From NCBI GenBank assembly GCA_028715885.1, contig JAQUQX010000003.1:20158-84157 (forward strand): 64,000 nucleotides of DNA, given 5' to 3'. Numbering within the stretch: position 1 is the stretch's first letter; every line of letters begins with the position of its first letter. This stretch comes from Candidatus Methanoperedens sp. Its GTDB lineage: Archaea; Halobacteriota; Methanosarcinia; Methanosarcinales; Methanoperedenaceae. This document shows positions 34,628-42,807 of this stretch, in pieces. The position numbers and the translations under genes are program-made. The notes beneath the pieces are model-generated. The model was not told where the DNA came from and did no database searches. It saw only the letters and a list, made by a program, of their open reading frames with translations.

Positions 34628-36048
34628 TTTTTAGAATCTAATGCGTCGAGATATTCTATAACATTTCGAATATTTTGTTCGAAAAATCCCGGTAATCCAC
34701 CTGAAACTCTTCCGTATTCATCAATTTCTAATTTTGTTATTTCAGCAACTCCTTTTTCATTTTTGAAGTAATAAATTGCAATATCATCGAGCAAAATCTC
34801 CTTTTTTGCCAATGCATTAAGAAATCCAAATAAGATATGTTCACTATGGGTAGCAATTAAAAACTGTTTAGCTTCATTTTTAAGAATTTTAATAAAAGTA
34901 GAGGTAATGTCTGATTGGGCTTTAGGATGAAGATGAGCCTCAGGTTCCTCTATAAGAAATGTATGTGAAGATGGAGATAAAGCAATAGGTAAAAACATGA
35001 AGAGGAGCTGATGGATTCCCAGCCCTTCATTGATGAATGAGGTCTCACCGTATGCGTTTTTTGCCTTTATCTTAGCTGTCTTTCCGGGAAGAAGCTCAAA
35101 ACTTATCTCAACTCCCAATAGCTTCTTGAACCATGATGAAAGCTGGCTCTCAAGTTCTCGATTATATGGAAGCAGGCTGTTCATAGCCAGCGACCTGTCG
35201 TGAAGCTGCATGAAATCCGTATCGAGTGGTGGTGTATCTGACAGTGGATAAGATGTTTCTTCAAAACCCCTGAGTCCATAGATTGCATGAATTGATTCAA
35301 TAAAATATTTTATAGAGTTCATCAAGCCGTCTTTTAACTCTCTGGCGTTATCTTGGATATCATAGGGGATACTTGTCCCGGTTGATGACCCACTCGATGT
35401 AATAGGCCTACTGATTTCATCAAGAGGTTCGATATTGAAATCTATTCCATCTATTTTTAGTGATATTGGGGTTTTATTTTTTTCTCTCCCCTCGTTCCAA
35501 TCCCATTTTATATGATATTGCCCCCCTTTAATTTCACCTGAATGAAAATTAAGGCTATTATTCCGGAATTTCATATCATAATGAAGTTGAATATTTTCTA
35601 TACCTGCCTCCTTTAGAGCACGATTTCTTGCGGGAACATTTCCATCCAATGAAATGCCAATGAATCGACCATCTTTTCTAAGCACATCCTCAAAAGTACC
35701 AATGTCTATCAATAAGTTTGGATTGAGATAATAATCCTGATCGGGTTGTTTTGATGGAATGTTTGGATTATATGATGCTTCATTTATAGACGCATCAAAA
35801 TCTCCAAGTCCAAACTTTCTTGCACTCGATTTCAGTGGAATCAATTTGTCGAATATTCTTTCACCATAACCACTTCGATAATAATCTGGATGTTCTCTTA
35901 CCTTTAGATTTTGTTTTATAAGTTGAAGTGCCTGAAAAATACTGGATTTTCCGCTATTATTTTGCCCTATAAATAATGTAATGGGCTTAATTTCAAGAGT
36001 GGTGTCTTTGTGTAACTTGAAATTCTGGAGTTTGATTTTTTCTAACAT
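34624..36048 (-). CDS. AAA ATPase with DUF3696 C-terminus
   Basis: 474-aa SMC/RecF-like ATPase. Walker A FIGQNNSGKSSIFQAL near the N-terminus, ABC-type signature region NEGLGIHQLLFMFLPIAL, Walker B FLIEEPEAHLHPKAQ and switch His FLIATHSEH. The DUF3696 tail reads EIDEYGRVSGGLPGFFEQ. Proteins of this class often form defence operons with a small nuclease, as here with the PIN-like gene downstream. AT-rich like other accessory genes. Confidence 0.82.
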   Translation of the reverse strand: MLEKIKLQNFKLHKDTTLEIKPITLFIGQNNSGKSSIFQALQLIKQNLKVREHPDYYRSGYGERIFDKLIPLKSSARKFGLGDFDASINEASYNPNIPSKQPDQDYYLNPNLLIDIGTFEDVLRKDGRFIGISLDGNVPARNRALKEAGIENIQLHYDMKFRNNSLNFHSGEIKGGQYHIKWDWNEGREKNKTPISLKIDGIDFNIEPLDEISRPITSSGSSTGTSIPYDIQDNARELKDGLMNSIKYFIESIHAIYGLRGFEETSYPLSDTPPLDTDFMQLHDRSLAMNSLLPYNRELESQLSSWFKKLLGVEISFELLPGKTAKIKAKNAYGETSFINEGLGIHQLLFMFLPIALSPSSHTFLIEEPEAHLHPKAQSDITSTFIKILKNEAKQFLIATHSEHILFGFLNALAKKEILLDDIAIYYFKNEKGVAEITKLEIDEYGRVSGGLPGFFEQNIRNVIEYLDALDSKK

Positions 36049-36084
36049 AATGTTCTTATTATTTTTTATATTTATAAACTTGTG

Positions 36085-36906
36085 TTAATCAATAAATAAA
36101 GGTTTACCAGAATGTGGGATTAAATTTAATTCTTCTGCTGTTTTCAACAGTTTATCAACCGCTATCACACCATCCCCTATATCCAGTGTATAATCGTTCA
36201 CATAAAGCCTGATATGCTGGTCTATCACGTCATCATCCAGTTCCTGCGCATTACTTTTGATATATTCTCTGGTTTCTGCGCGGTTTTTGAACGCATATTT
36301 GACACTCTCTTTAATCATGCGGTCTATTTCCCGTATCACATCCGTGCCCAAATCCCTCCTTGCAAGAATCCCCCCAAGAGGTATTGGCATGCCAGTCTCC
36401 TCCTCCCACCATTCCCCCAGGTCGATGAGCTTCACAAGATTGTAATTAGGATATGTAAATCTGCCCTCGTGAATGATTAAACCTGCATCCACCGTGCCCA
36501 TGCTGACCGCGTTCATGATGCGGTCAAAAGGCATCTCAACGATATTTTTAATTTCAGGCGCAAAGACTTGCAGCAGAAGGTATGCGGTGGTCATCTTTCC
36601 GGGTATTGCTATCTTTAACCCCGACAGGTCAGGAATCTTCACAGGCTTTTTAGCCACTAACAGGGGTCCGCATCCTCTCCCGAGTGCGCTGCCGCTGCGG
36701 AGAAGACAGTAATCTTCCCTTAAAAAACCAAATGCGTAAAAAGAGGCTTTGGTTACGTCCAGTTCCTTTTTCAAAGCCATCCTGTTCAATGTTTCCACAT
36801 CCCTGAGTATCTCGGAAAACCCCATTCCACCGAGCTTTTTATGGGCTAAGGCATAGAAGATAAACGTGTCATTGGGACATGGTGAATAACCTATAGAGAG
36901 CTTCAT
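36085..36906 (-). CDS. mqnD: 1,4-dihydroxy-6-naphthoate synthase
   Basis: MqnD of the futalosine menaquinone pathway; converts cyclic dehypoxanthine futalosine to dihydroxynaphthoate. 273 aa with the periplasmic-binding-like fold: SIGYSPCPNDTFIFYALAH, GPLLVAKKPV, LKIAIPGKMTTAYLLLQ, VDAGLIIHEGRFTY and GGILARRDLG. It overlaps mqnB by 4 nt. Indicates menaquinone rather than methanophenazine as electron carrier. Confidence 0.92.
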   Translation of the reverse strand: MKLSIGYSPCPNDTFIFYALAHKKLGGMGFSEILRDVETLNRMALKKELDVTKASFYAFGFLREDYCLLRSGSALGRGCGPLLVAKKPVKIPDLSGLKIAIPGKMTTAYLLLQVFAPEIKNIVEMPFDRIMNAVSMGTVDAGLIIHEGRFTYPNYNLVKLIDLGEWWEEETGMPIPLGGILARRDLGTDVIREIDRMIKESVKYAFKNRAETREYIKSNAQELDDDVIDQHIRLYVNDYTLDIGDGVIAVDKLLKTAEELNLIPHSGKPLFID

Positions 36907-37625
36907 TTCAACCTTTTAACCACTTCACTTACTGCCTTATTGCAATGCGAGACTGCAAGCGGTATGTTCCAATTTTTTAGCGCTCTTTCCTCAACGATAT
37001 TGCTTATCCCGCGAATCTCAATCATGGGCATACCGTAAAGAGCGCAGATATGAGCCACAGCAGCGCCTTCCATGTTCTCGCAGAGGCTGTTAAAGCGTTT
37101 TTTAAGTATTTCCCCGCTCTCATGTGTTCCGGAGCACTGGGATACTGTTACAAAATTACCGGATTTTACATTAAAACCCGTGTCCTTTGAAACGGAAATG
37201 GTGAACCTTACCAGATCCGCGTCCATCGGAAAGGTATTGTAATATTCTTTTTCATTTTTTAATAATGGGAAGCCTGTGAACTCCATCGGTTTCCAGCCAT
37301 CCTCTGTCAACACGCCCTCCTCACCATAGTTCTCACTTTCCGCAACAACCACATCGCCAATCGCTCCACTATATGTTCCTGCGATGCCGAAGAGCAAAAG
37401 AAGGTCAACATCGTAGTTCTCAAGTATCAGTGTTGCAGTATGCGCCGCATTGACCTTCCCCACACCGCAATGGGAAAAAATAATGGATTTGCCATGTAAT
37501 TCACCCTGCGAAATAATTTTCGGTTCCTCATGCGGCTCGGGCTGGATTTGGAGCCTCAGGTCTTTTGATTCTGCCTGAGTCGGGGCTATCAGTGCGATTT
37601 TTAACCTCTTTTTATCAGGTTCCAT
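36903..37625 (-). CDS. mqnB: futalosine hydrolase
   Basis: Nucleosidase-family protein of 240 aa that removes hypoxanthine from futalosine. Features: HCGVGKVNAAHTATLIL, LLFGIAGTYSGAIGDVVVAESENYGEEG and CENMEGAAVAHICALYGMPMIEIRGISN with catalytic Glu and ribose-binding residues. The gene next to mqnD supports MqnB over a generic MTA/SAH nucleosidase. Confidence 0.9.
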   Translation of the reverse strand: MEPDKKRLKIALIAPTQAESKDLRLQIQPEPHEEPKIISQGELHGKSIIFSHCGVGKVNAAHTATLILENYDVDLLLLFGIAGTYSGAIGDVVVAESENYGEEGVLTEDGWKPMEFTGFPLLKNEKEYYNTFPMDADLVRFTISVSKDTGFNVKSGNFVTVSQCSGTHESGEILKKRFNSLCENMEGAAVAHICALYGMPMIEIRGISNIVEERALKNWNIPLAVSHCNKAVSEVVKRLK

Positions 37626-37629
37626 GCCT

Positions 37630-38726
37630 TCAATAATACGTTACCTCCACTATATATTTTTCAGCCAGCGCAAGAATCCTTGTAAGAAGCTCATCTTTTC
37701 CCCATACTTTTTGCTGTTTATTTCCAAATAATTTAGCAGACACACCCTTGCCAACGATATCATCAAACCCCGGCTTGACACAGATAATAACCGAATCTTC
37801 CGGTACAACCGTATTATCAAGCACGCCGTCTATGTCCCCGTCAATAATCCCTATCACAGGAATCCCAAGGCGCGTTAATATGTCAGCCGCAATTGTTGTG
37901 GTGTCGTCCCCAACAGTAACCACAAGTCCTGCGTCTTTTACAAGTTCAAATGTGGACTCTGCGCAATGATCTATAATGGCGATTTTATTCATGGCAGAAG
38001 GCTTGACTCTTTTTATCTTCGGGTTTTGTTTGGTTCGCCTTATGTTGCCTGTCTTTACCCTGGCTGTGAAAATGTCGAGTTTCCTGTTTTTGAATTTTTC
38101 AAGACCGTGCTGCTTTATTTCTATCCCGTGAAGCCCGACAATCCTTCCGTCTTTGCATACAATTTCAGGTTCACTGCGTGTGACTTCTCCGATAACAACA
38201 CCGTCAAGGCGGATGTTTTCTCCCTCAAATGCGCCTGATATACGGCGGATAACACGGTCTCCTTCGACTCTTACATGCGACGGCGCAGGTCTGCCTGATT
38301 CGATGATAGGAAGGTCGTATGTTTCACATAGCATGTCTTTGACAGCTTCCGCACAGCGTTCGCCTGCAAAGAGTAATAAATTATCCTGCCGTCATGGTCA
38401 GGGCGCTCGATATGGATAAACCGTAAAGGCGGGATTTTCGATGCTACTATTCGCCCGAAATGACGTCCGGTATCCGGTGTCTTGCCGTGATTGAGCAGTA
38501 TTGCCAGGTCTATTCTGTCCTTTATTGAGATAATGGTCTCACTGGGCGTGAGTCCCTGTGATATGTCGATAACATCCTCAAGACCCGCATCAATGACTGC
38601 AGTCCGTCCCATGGTTCCTCCAAGCTTTGCCGTGACTTCGTGTTCCCGCCTGAAAATATCGATTATCCGCTTTGCTGAACCCATATCGATGATTTCTGGA
38701 CCGTGGAGTATTATTCCTATGCGCAT
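37630..38726 (-). pseudogene. DUF2117 family protein, frameshifted
   Basis: Two frames together make one DUF2117 protein. The N-terminal part (38726 down to about 38385) reads MRIGIILHGPEIIDMGSAKR...HIERPDHDG. The C-terminal part continues in another frame as NLLLFAGERCAEAVKDMLCETYDLPIIESG to the stop at 37630. The frame changes near 38375-38395. Both halves are well preserved, so this may be a recent mutation or a sequencing error. Family function unknown. Confidence 0.72.
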
Positions 38727-38787
38727 GCTACATTTCCATTGGATTTTGCCGGATAAAGATTTATGCACCGGAAATAATTATGTATTC

Positions 38788-38943
38788 ATGAAATTCGGTG
38801 ATATTATTATTGCAGTCGTTGCCCTGGTTATTGCTTATTATATTATCGGGATTTTATTGGAAATAACGTTTTTCATTATAAAAACGGCAGTGATTTTAAT
38901 AGTCGCGTATCTGGTATACATTTTCATAAAAAAATTATTGTGA
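38788..38943 (+). CDS. small membrane protein, 51 aa
   Basis: MKFGDIIIAVVALVIAYYI and further hydrophobic residues, ending IFIKKLL: two membrane helices and a basic end. Probably real given its clean hydrophobic pattern. The frame is open upstream across the antisense DUF2117 gene, but that part is not expected to be coding. No ribosome binding site is obvious; it could be leaderless. Confidence 0.5.
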   Translation: MKFGDIIIAVVALVIAYYIIGILLEITFFIIKTAVILIVAYLVYIFIKKLL

Positions 38944-38969
38944 AAAGTCGATAAAACGAATGCTCCTGA

Positions 38970-39158
38970 TTAACTTCCATATCGCCTGTTAAGGAAGTAA
39001 TGTACCAGAAAAATAACAATCCAGAAAACAACAGCGCTTAAGATAGTACTCTGCCAATCTATTTCTTTATTTTCCAGGAGGGATTTTAGAATTATTAAAA
39101 TAATAATATATCCTGCAGTGGCTATAGAAGCGGTTAAAAACGGGCTCGGTTTTTCCAT
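38970..39158 (-). CDS. small membrane protein, 62 aa
   Basis: Two hydrophobic helices (TASIATAGYIIILIILKSLL and ILSAVVFWIVIFLVHYFL) with a basic tail NRRYGS. No family recognised. It converges with the 51-aa membrane protein. Confidence 0.5.
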   Translation of the reverse strand: MEKPSPFLTASIATAGYIIILIILKSLLENKEIDWQSTILSAVVFWIVIFLVHYFLNRRYGS

Positions 39159-39270
39159 AATTTCAATCGGATTTATTGATTTAATATAGTAAATAACTTG
39201 TGGATAATTATTCTAAATCGAGAGATAAGTATTTATCTCGCAGCACCTACCTAAAAATCAGGGGAATTTA

Positions 39271-39915
39271 ATGAACATGAAAAAAGAACCACATTATGTT
39301 TTAAAATTAATCAATCGCAGAAGGTTTTTAATCTATCTTGGCACTTTTCTTGGCATAATAATCGCAGGTTTTAGCTTTCTTAAAAAGATAGGGATAAAAA
39401 CCATTAACAGGTTCCGCATACGAAGCATTGAACAGGTACCTTCGTTTAACCCCGATACATGGAAATTGACAATAGATGGGCTTGTAGATACGCCTCTCAT
39501 TATCAGCTACACCGAGCTTTTAAAGCTTGAAAGTGAAGAACGGGTAACTGATTTTCACTGTGTGGAGGGCTGGTCTGTGGAAAATGTGAAATGGAAAGGC
39601 ATCGGGTTGAAAGGGCTTTTTGATAAAGCAAGACTTAAGCCGGAAGCAGCGTTTGCAACATTTCACTCAGCAAGCGGCGTATACAGTGACAGCCTCTCAA
39701 TAGAAGAAGCTCTAGAACCCGATGTCATGCTTGCTTACATGCTGAATGATGAACCATTGCCGGAAGAACAGGGAAGACCCTTGCGTCTTGTGATGCCGAG
39801 AATGTTCGGATACAAGAATGTGAAATGGGTGAACAGGATAACACTTACCAAGACGCAGGAACCGGGTTACTGGGAAGGGTTTGGTTATAAGATGGACGGG
39901 GTGTCTTATCCGTGA
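39271..39915 (+). CDS. sulfite oxidase-type molybdopterin oxidoreductase, exported
   Basis: 214 aa. Twin-arginine-like signal (INRRRFLIYLGTFLG) then the molybdopterin fold: TWKLTIDGLVDTPLIISYTELLKL, VTDFHCVEGWSVENVKWKG with the Mo-binding Cys, HSASGVYSDSLSIEEAL, LRLVMPRMFGYKNVKWV. Likely works outside the membrane and passes electrons to the cytochrome b encoded next. Substrate unknown. The stop overlaps the next start. Confidence 0.85.
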   Translation: MNMKKEPHYVLKLINRRRFLIYLGTFLGIIIAGFSFLKKIGIKTINRFRIRSIEQVPSFNPDTWKLTIDGLVDTPLIISYTELLKLESEERVTDFHCVEGWSVENVKWKGIGLKGLFDKARLKPEAAFATFHSASGVYSDSLSIEEALEPDVMLAYMLNDEPLPEEQGRPLRLVMPRMFGYKNVKWVNRITLTKTQEPGYWEGFGYKMDGVSYP

Positions 39916-40508
39916 GGATACTGAGATTCGATATCAGTACAAGGGTCTTGCACTGGTCTCATGCTGTATTTTTTATCTGGCTCCTGATAACAGGCATAGG
40001 CATATTCCTCACGCCCAAATCGCTTCTTGCCGACCCTTTATTAAAAATGGTTCATCTCTATGCTTCAATACCTTTTATTTTATTACCCACAATAATCCAT
40101 ATTTTTGGCAGCGCATCATGCCGTATGGATGTCAGAGAGCTGATGTCATGGACTGACGATGATCTGAAATGGTTCATTGAATTCTTAAAAAAAAATAAAG
40201 CCTATGTTACAGGCAAGTTCAATGGAGGGCAGAAAGCAAATTTCCTGGCAACGTTGTTTCTTATCATAGGGCTTACTTTATCAGGTTTTGTAGTATGGAT
40301 GAAATCAATGTTTAGCGTGGATTTTGTGGAATTAAACTTCGTTATTCATGATTCTTTTGCGGTTATATCCATATTGCTGCTGTTCGGGCATATCATTTTC
40401 ACGGCATATTACCCTGAATCGCTGCGCGGCGTTATTTACGGAGAGGTAAACGCAGATTGGGCAGAGAAGCACTACCCCGGCTGGATTGACCATAATAGCC
40501 GGAAGTGA
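39912..40508 (+). CDS. cytochrome b/b6-type membrane subunit
   Basis: 198 aa with four membrane helices and candidate heme histidines in RVLHWSHAVFFIW, MVHLYASIPF, FVIHDSFAV and LFGHIIFTAYY. It resembles the cytochrome b subunit of formate dehydrogenases (FNGGQKANFLATLF loop). GTG start overlapping the oxidoreductase stop. Probably links the Mo enzyme to the menaquinone pool. Confidence 0.85.
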   Translation: MRILRFDISTRVLHWSHAVFFIWLLITGIGIFLTPKSLLADPLLKMVHLYASIPFILLPTIIHIFGSASCRMDVRELMSWTDDDLKWFIEFLKKNKAYVTGKFNGGQKANFLATLFLIIGLTLSGFVVWMKSMFSVDFVELNFVIHDSFAVISILLLFGHIIFTAYYPESLRGVIYGEVNADWAEKHYPGWIDHNSRK

Positions 40509-40575
40509 TAGGAAACACCGGGATTCCACTCAGGGCAAAAAAGATATATCTAAGAGAGGGCATAACAAATCTTCA

Positions 40576-41016
40576 ATGAAAAAATCAATCCTGATACTTT
40601 TTATGGTATTAGTTTTTGCATCCATACTTCCGCTTTCAGATGGGACTCCATCAAGTCGTCCTCTGGATATTACTTCTCTTATCATTAACTTTGATAAAAC
40701 CGATGCGACATTCACGGTGAATTACGACATTGGCAAAATTCCAAAAATGTACGTTCTTCTTTTCGGCAGTAAAAGCATTGAACCGAGAATAAAAGCCGTA
40801 TTTGGAAATCTTGAGTATGAGATAACAAAAATGGACCAGGATAAGGCAATCCTCAGGGTAAAAAACGTCTCAAGACTTGAAAAGGGTTATTATTTACATG
40901 ATTCGCGCCAGCTCGGAGCCAGCATAAACACGATAATCGTATATACGCCCGATTCCCCGCGACCGACCGAATATTTCAATCTCAATTCAACGCCAAATAA
41001 ATTCTACCGCTCTTGA
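40576..41016 (+). CDS. secreted hypothetical protein
   Basis: 146 aa. Signal peptide MKKSILILFMVLVFASILPLSDG followed by a beta-rich domain (LIINFDKTDATFTVNYDIG, YVLLFGSKSIEPRIKAVFG). Start set at the ATG before the signal. Follows the Mo oxidoreductase pair by 67 nt and may belong with it. Converges with the Zn-ribbon gene with a 13-nt overlap. Confidence 0.65.
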   Translation: MKKSILILFMVLVFASILPLSDGTPSSRPLDITSLIINFDKTDATFTVNYDIGKIPKMYVLLFGSKSIEPRIKAVFGNLEYEITKMDQDKAILRVKNVSRLEKGYYLHDSRQLGASINTIIVYTPDSPRPTEYFNLNSTPNKFYRS

Positions 41017-41429
41017 TGCTTCTTTTTCTGGAAGACCGATGGCAAATGAACAATATATGTGCCGTCTTCCTTTAGCGCCATGACGATTTCTTCTCTTTCC
41101 AGCAGCGATTCAAGATTCAACTCGTATGAACCGGGCGATACTATCCTCACGGACTCCACCCTCTCGCCGATTTCTTCATGCCGTGGCTCATGTTTTTTAT
41201 CGTTAGATTCTGTTGCTGCATTATTACCGAGAATCTCGTCTACTTCTTTGATGAATTTTGATGCCGCAGGCGGTATCTGGGCAGGCTGTGTTGTTTTAGA
41301 TGTTAGCGGTTCTGAAGTGCTGTCTCTAACGTAGAGGAACTTATTCCAGCCGCATTTCGGGCAGCCGTTCAATATTATGGCTGCTCCATCCTTGAAAATA
41401 CCCTCACAGCGTGTGCATTTATGCGGCAT
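41004..41429 (-). CDS. Zn-ribbon protein of the Era-like GTPase cluster
   Basis: 141 aa. N-terminal zinc ribbon (CTRCEGIF, GCPKCGWNKFL), a low-complexity linker and a conserved C-terminal block (SPGSYELNLESLLEREEIVMALKEDGTYIVHLP). In Euryarchaea this family stands next to DUF2073 and a GTPase, as here. Function unknown. Confidence 0.78.
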   Translation of the reverse strand: MPHKCTRCEGIFKDGAAIILNGCPKCGWNKFLYVRDSTSEPLTSKTTQPAQIPPAASKFIKEVDEILGNNAATESNDKKHEPRHEEIGERVESVRIVSPGSYELNLESLLEREEIVMALKEDGTYIVHLPSVFQKKKHQER

Positions 41430-41432
41430 GGT

Positions 41433-41792
41433 TCATGGTGTCGAGACGAGGGCGCTTATTAAATCCCTGTCCTTTTTTATGGTCTTTAACTGGGAAGCAG
41501 GACCGATGACTGTAAGTCTCGTCTTCAGGCTGGTTTTCCCAAGCAGTTTGTTCAAGAAAGTATCGCTCTGTTTTACAGGATAACTCTCGATTTCAATTCC
41601 CGAGAAATCATCAGGAGCAATCTCTGTCATGGTAAGCTCGATAAGTTTTGTCTGCTCGCTTGGTGTGAGACCTTTTTCAAGTATGAGGATTTTACCGTTT
41701 CTTACCTCGTCCAGGATTAACCGCACCTTCTCCATCGAAGTCATACCGTCGAGTTTATCCTCTGATATCAGGTCCATTTGAATTCCGTTCAT
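41433..41792 (-). CDS. DUF2073 family protein
   Basis: 119 aa, core GMTSMEKVRLILDEVRNGKILILEKGLTPSEQTKLIELTMTEI. Euryarchaeal family of unknown function, regularly next to the Zn-ribbon and GTPase genes. Its ATG overlaps the stop of the palindrome-built small frame upstream (ATGA). Confidence 0.82.
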   Translation of the reverse strand: MNGIQMDLISEDKLDGMTSMEKVRLILDEVRNGKILILEKGLTPSEQTKLIELTMTEIAPDDFSGIEIESYPVKQSDTFLNKLLGKTSLKTRLTVIGPASQLKTIKKDRDLISALVSTP

Positions 41793-41941
41793 AAAGCGAC
41801 ACCTCGCTTTATACGGTGTCCACGTATGGCTTCGCCATACGTGTTGTCTTTAATAAACTTTTCTAAAAGTTTAGCGACACCTCGCTTTATACGGTATAGG
41901 GTATGCTTCGCATACCCTTCTTTTGAAAAAACATTTTTCAT
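41789..41941 (-). CDS. palindrome-built small reading frame between GTPase and DUF2073 genes
   Basis: A 50-codon frame with ATG 4 nt after the GTPase stop, GGTGA upstream, and TGA overlapping the DUF2073 ATG. Nearly the whole frame is inverted repeats. The peptide contains YRIKRGVAK and, again, HRIKRGVAL, plus TYGEAIRG, each from a palindromic module also found in frame in 3379-3693. Length is an exact multiple of three, so the frame links the two flanking genes without a gap. Either a coding repeat or a spacer that is open by chance. Confidence 0.45.
   Translation of the reverse strand: MKNVFSKEGYAKHTLYRIKRGVAKLLEKFIKDNTYGEAIRGHRIKRGVAL
41790..41917. repeat. cluster of GC-rich palindromes, second locus
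   Basis: Hairpins with arms CACGTATGG/CCATACGTG (41821-41843), AAACTTTT/AAAAGTTT (about 41854-41871) and GGGTATGC/GCATACCC (41899-41917). The module AAAGCG-acacct-CGCTTT followed by ATACGGT occurs twice here (from about 41793 and 41872) and once, with small changes, near 3515. Confidence 0.85.
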
Positions 41942-41945
41942 TTAA

Positions 41946-42578
41946 TCACCCGAAATGTTCTGAAATCTGCTGATACAGCGCATCTATGTTCTGCCCATCA
42001 AGGGCGGATATCGGCACGAGGGGATGCTGCGGGAAAGCGCTGTGAATCCTTGCCGGGGACGATGTGGGAAGGTCAATCTTGTTGGCTGCTATCAAAAGCG
42101 GAAGCTTGCGCGCCTCCATATTGCCTATTACGACAACATTAACCTGCGTGTACGGGTCTTCCGTAGCGTCCATCACGAGTATTACGCCGTCGAGGTCATC
42201 CAGCCATTTCACGGCTTCAATCACTCCTTCGGTGGCTTCTTTGGCACGCCGTTTTGCCTCATCTTCTGTCAAGCCAAACGCCATGAAATCATGGAAATCG
42301 ATCCTGGTTGCAAGTCCGGGGGTATCAATAATATCAAGGGTCACGGACGAGCCGTTGCATTCGATTGTCACGCCTTCACGCCGGCGCGCCCTGCGGGTCT
42401 CATGCGGGATGTGGGATACAGAACCCATGGCATCGCCTGTCCAGTCCCTTACAATCCTGTTCGCAAGCGTGGTCTTTCCTGCATTGGGAGGGCCGTATAT
42501 TCCGATTCTCGCTTTCCTTTTCTTGAATAATTTTTTGAACCAGGAGAGATTCAGCCCCAGCCTTTTTATTATGCCCAT
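41946..42578 (-). CDS. Era-like GTPase
   Basis: 210-aa P-loop GTPase. G1 GPPNAGKTTL, G3 DIIDTPG, G4 NKID, G5 ISAL. A basic N-terminal helix (FKKLFKKRKAR) may bind RNA or membrane. It forms a conserved Euryarchaeal neighbourhood with the DUF2073 and Zn-ribbon proteins; a role in translation is suspected from similarity to Era but not shown. Confidence 0.87.
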   Translation of the reverse strand: MGIIKRLGLNLSWFKKLFKKRKARIGIYGPPNAGKTTLANRIVRDWTGDAMGSVSHIPHETRRARRREGVTIECNGSSVTLDIIDTPGLATRIDFHDFMAFGLTEDEAKRRAKEATEGVIEAVKWLDDLDGVILVMDATEDPYTQVNVVVIGNMEARKLPLLIAANKIDLPTSSPARIHSAFPQHPLVPISALDGQNIDALYQQISEHFG

Positions 42579-42646
42579 AGTTTATGCCTCAGTGTTTAAT
42601 ATCGGTTCTCTCTTTTTTAGTTTTCTGTCAATAGATATGTAGTTCT

Positions 42647-42807
42647 TTATATTTCTGCAATCGAGATGTTGTGCTTTTCTTTTAAAAACTGCTTTATATT
42701 TTTAAATATAGTTAATGCTTTCCTGTATCCAGCAATAATTTTGCAGAGCGCATATCGGATTGAGACTCTATCATTAAAGCTTCAAAGATTTGTTTTGTGT
42801 CAGCCAC
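42647..42807 (-). pseudogene. remnant of a HEPN domain gene
   Basis: A GTG at 42807 overlapping the MNT stop opens ADTKQIFEALMIESQSDMRSAKLLLDTGKH, the start of a HEPN domain, then hits TAA at 42712. Another frame continues LTIFKNIKQFLKEKHNISI to a stop at 42647, like the end of a HEPN protein. The centre is missing, so the toxin of the MNT-HEPN pair appears deleted. Assignment rests on pattern and context. Confidence 0.5.

Noticed and set aside
38271..38350. Programmed frameshift in the DUF2117 gene
   Set aside because: No slippery heptamer or downstream structure is evident; a mutation or sequencing error is simpler.
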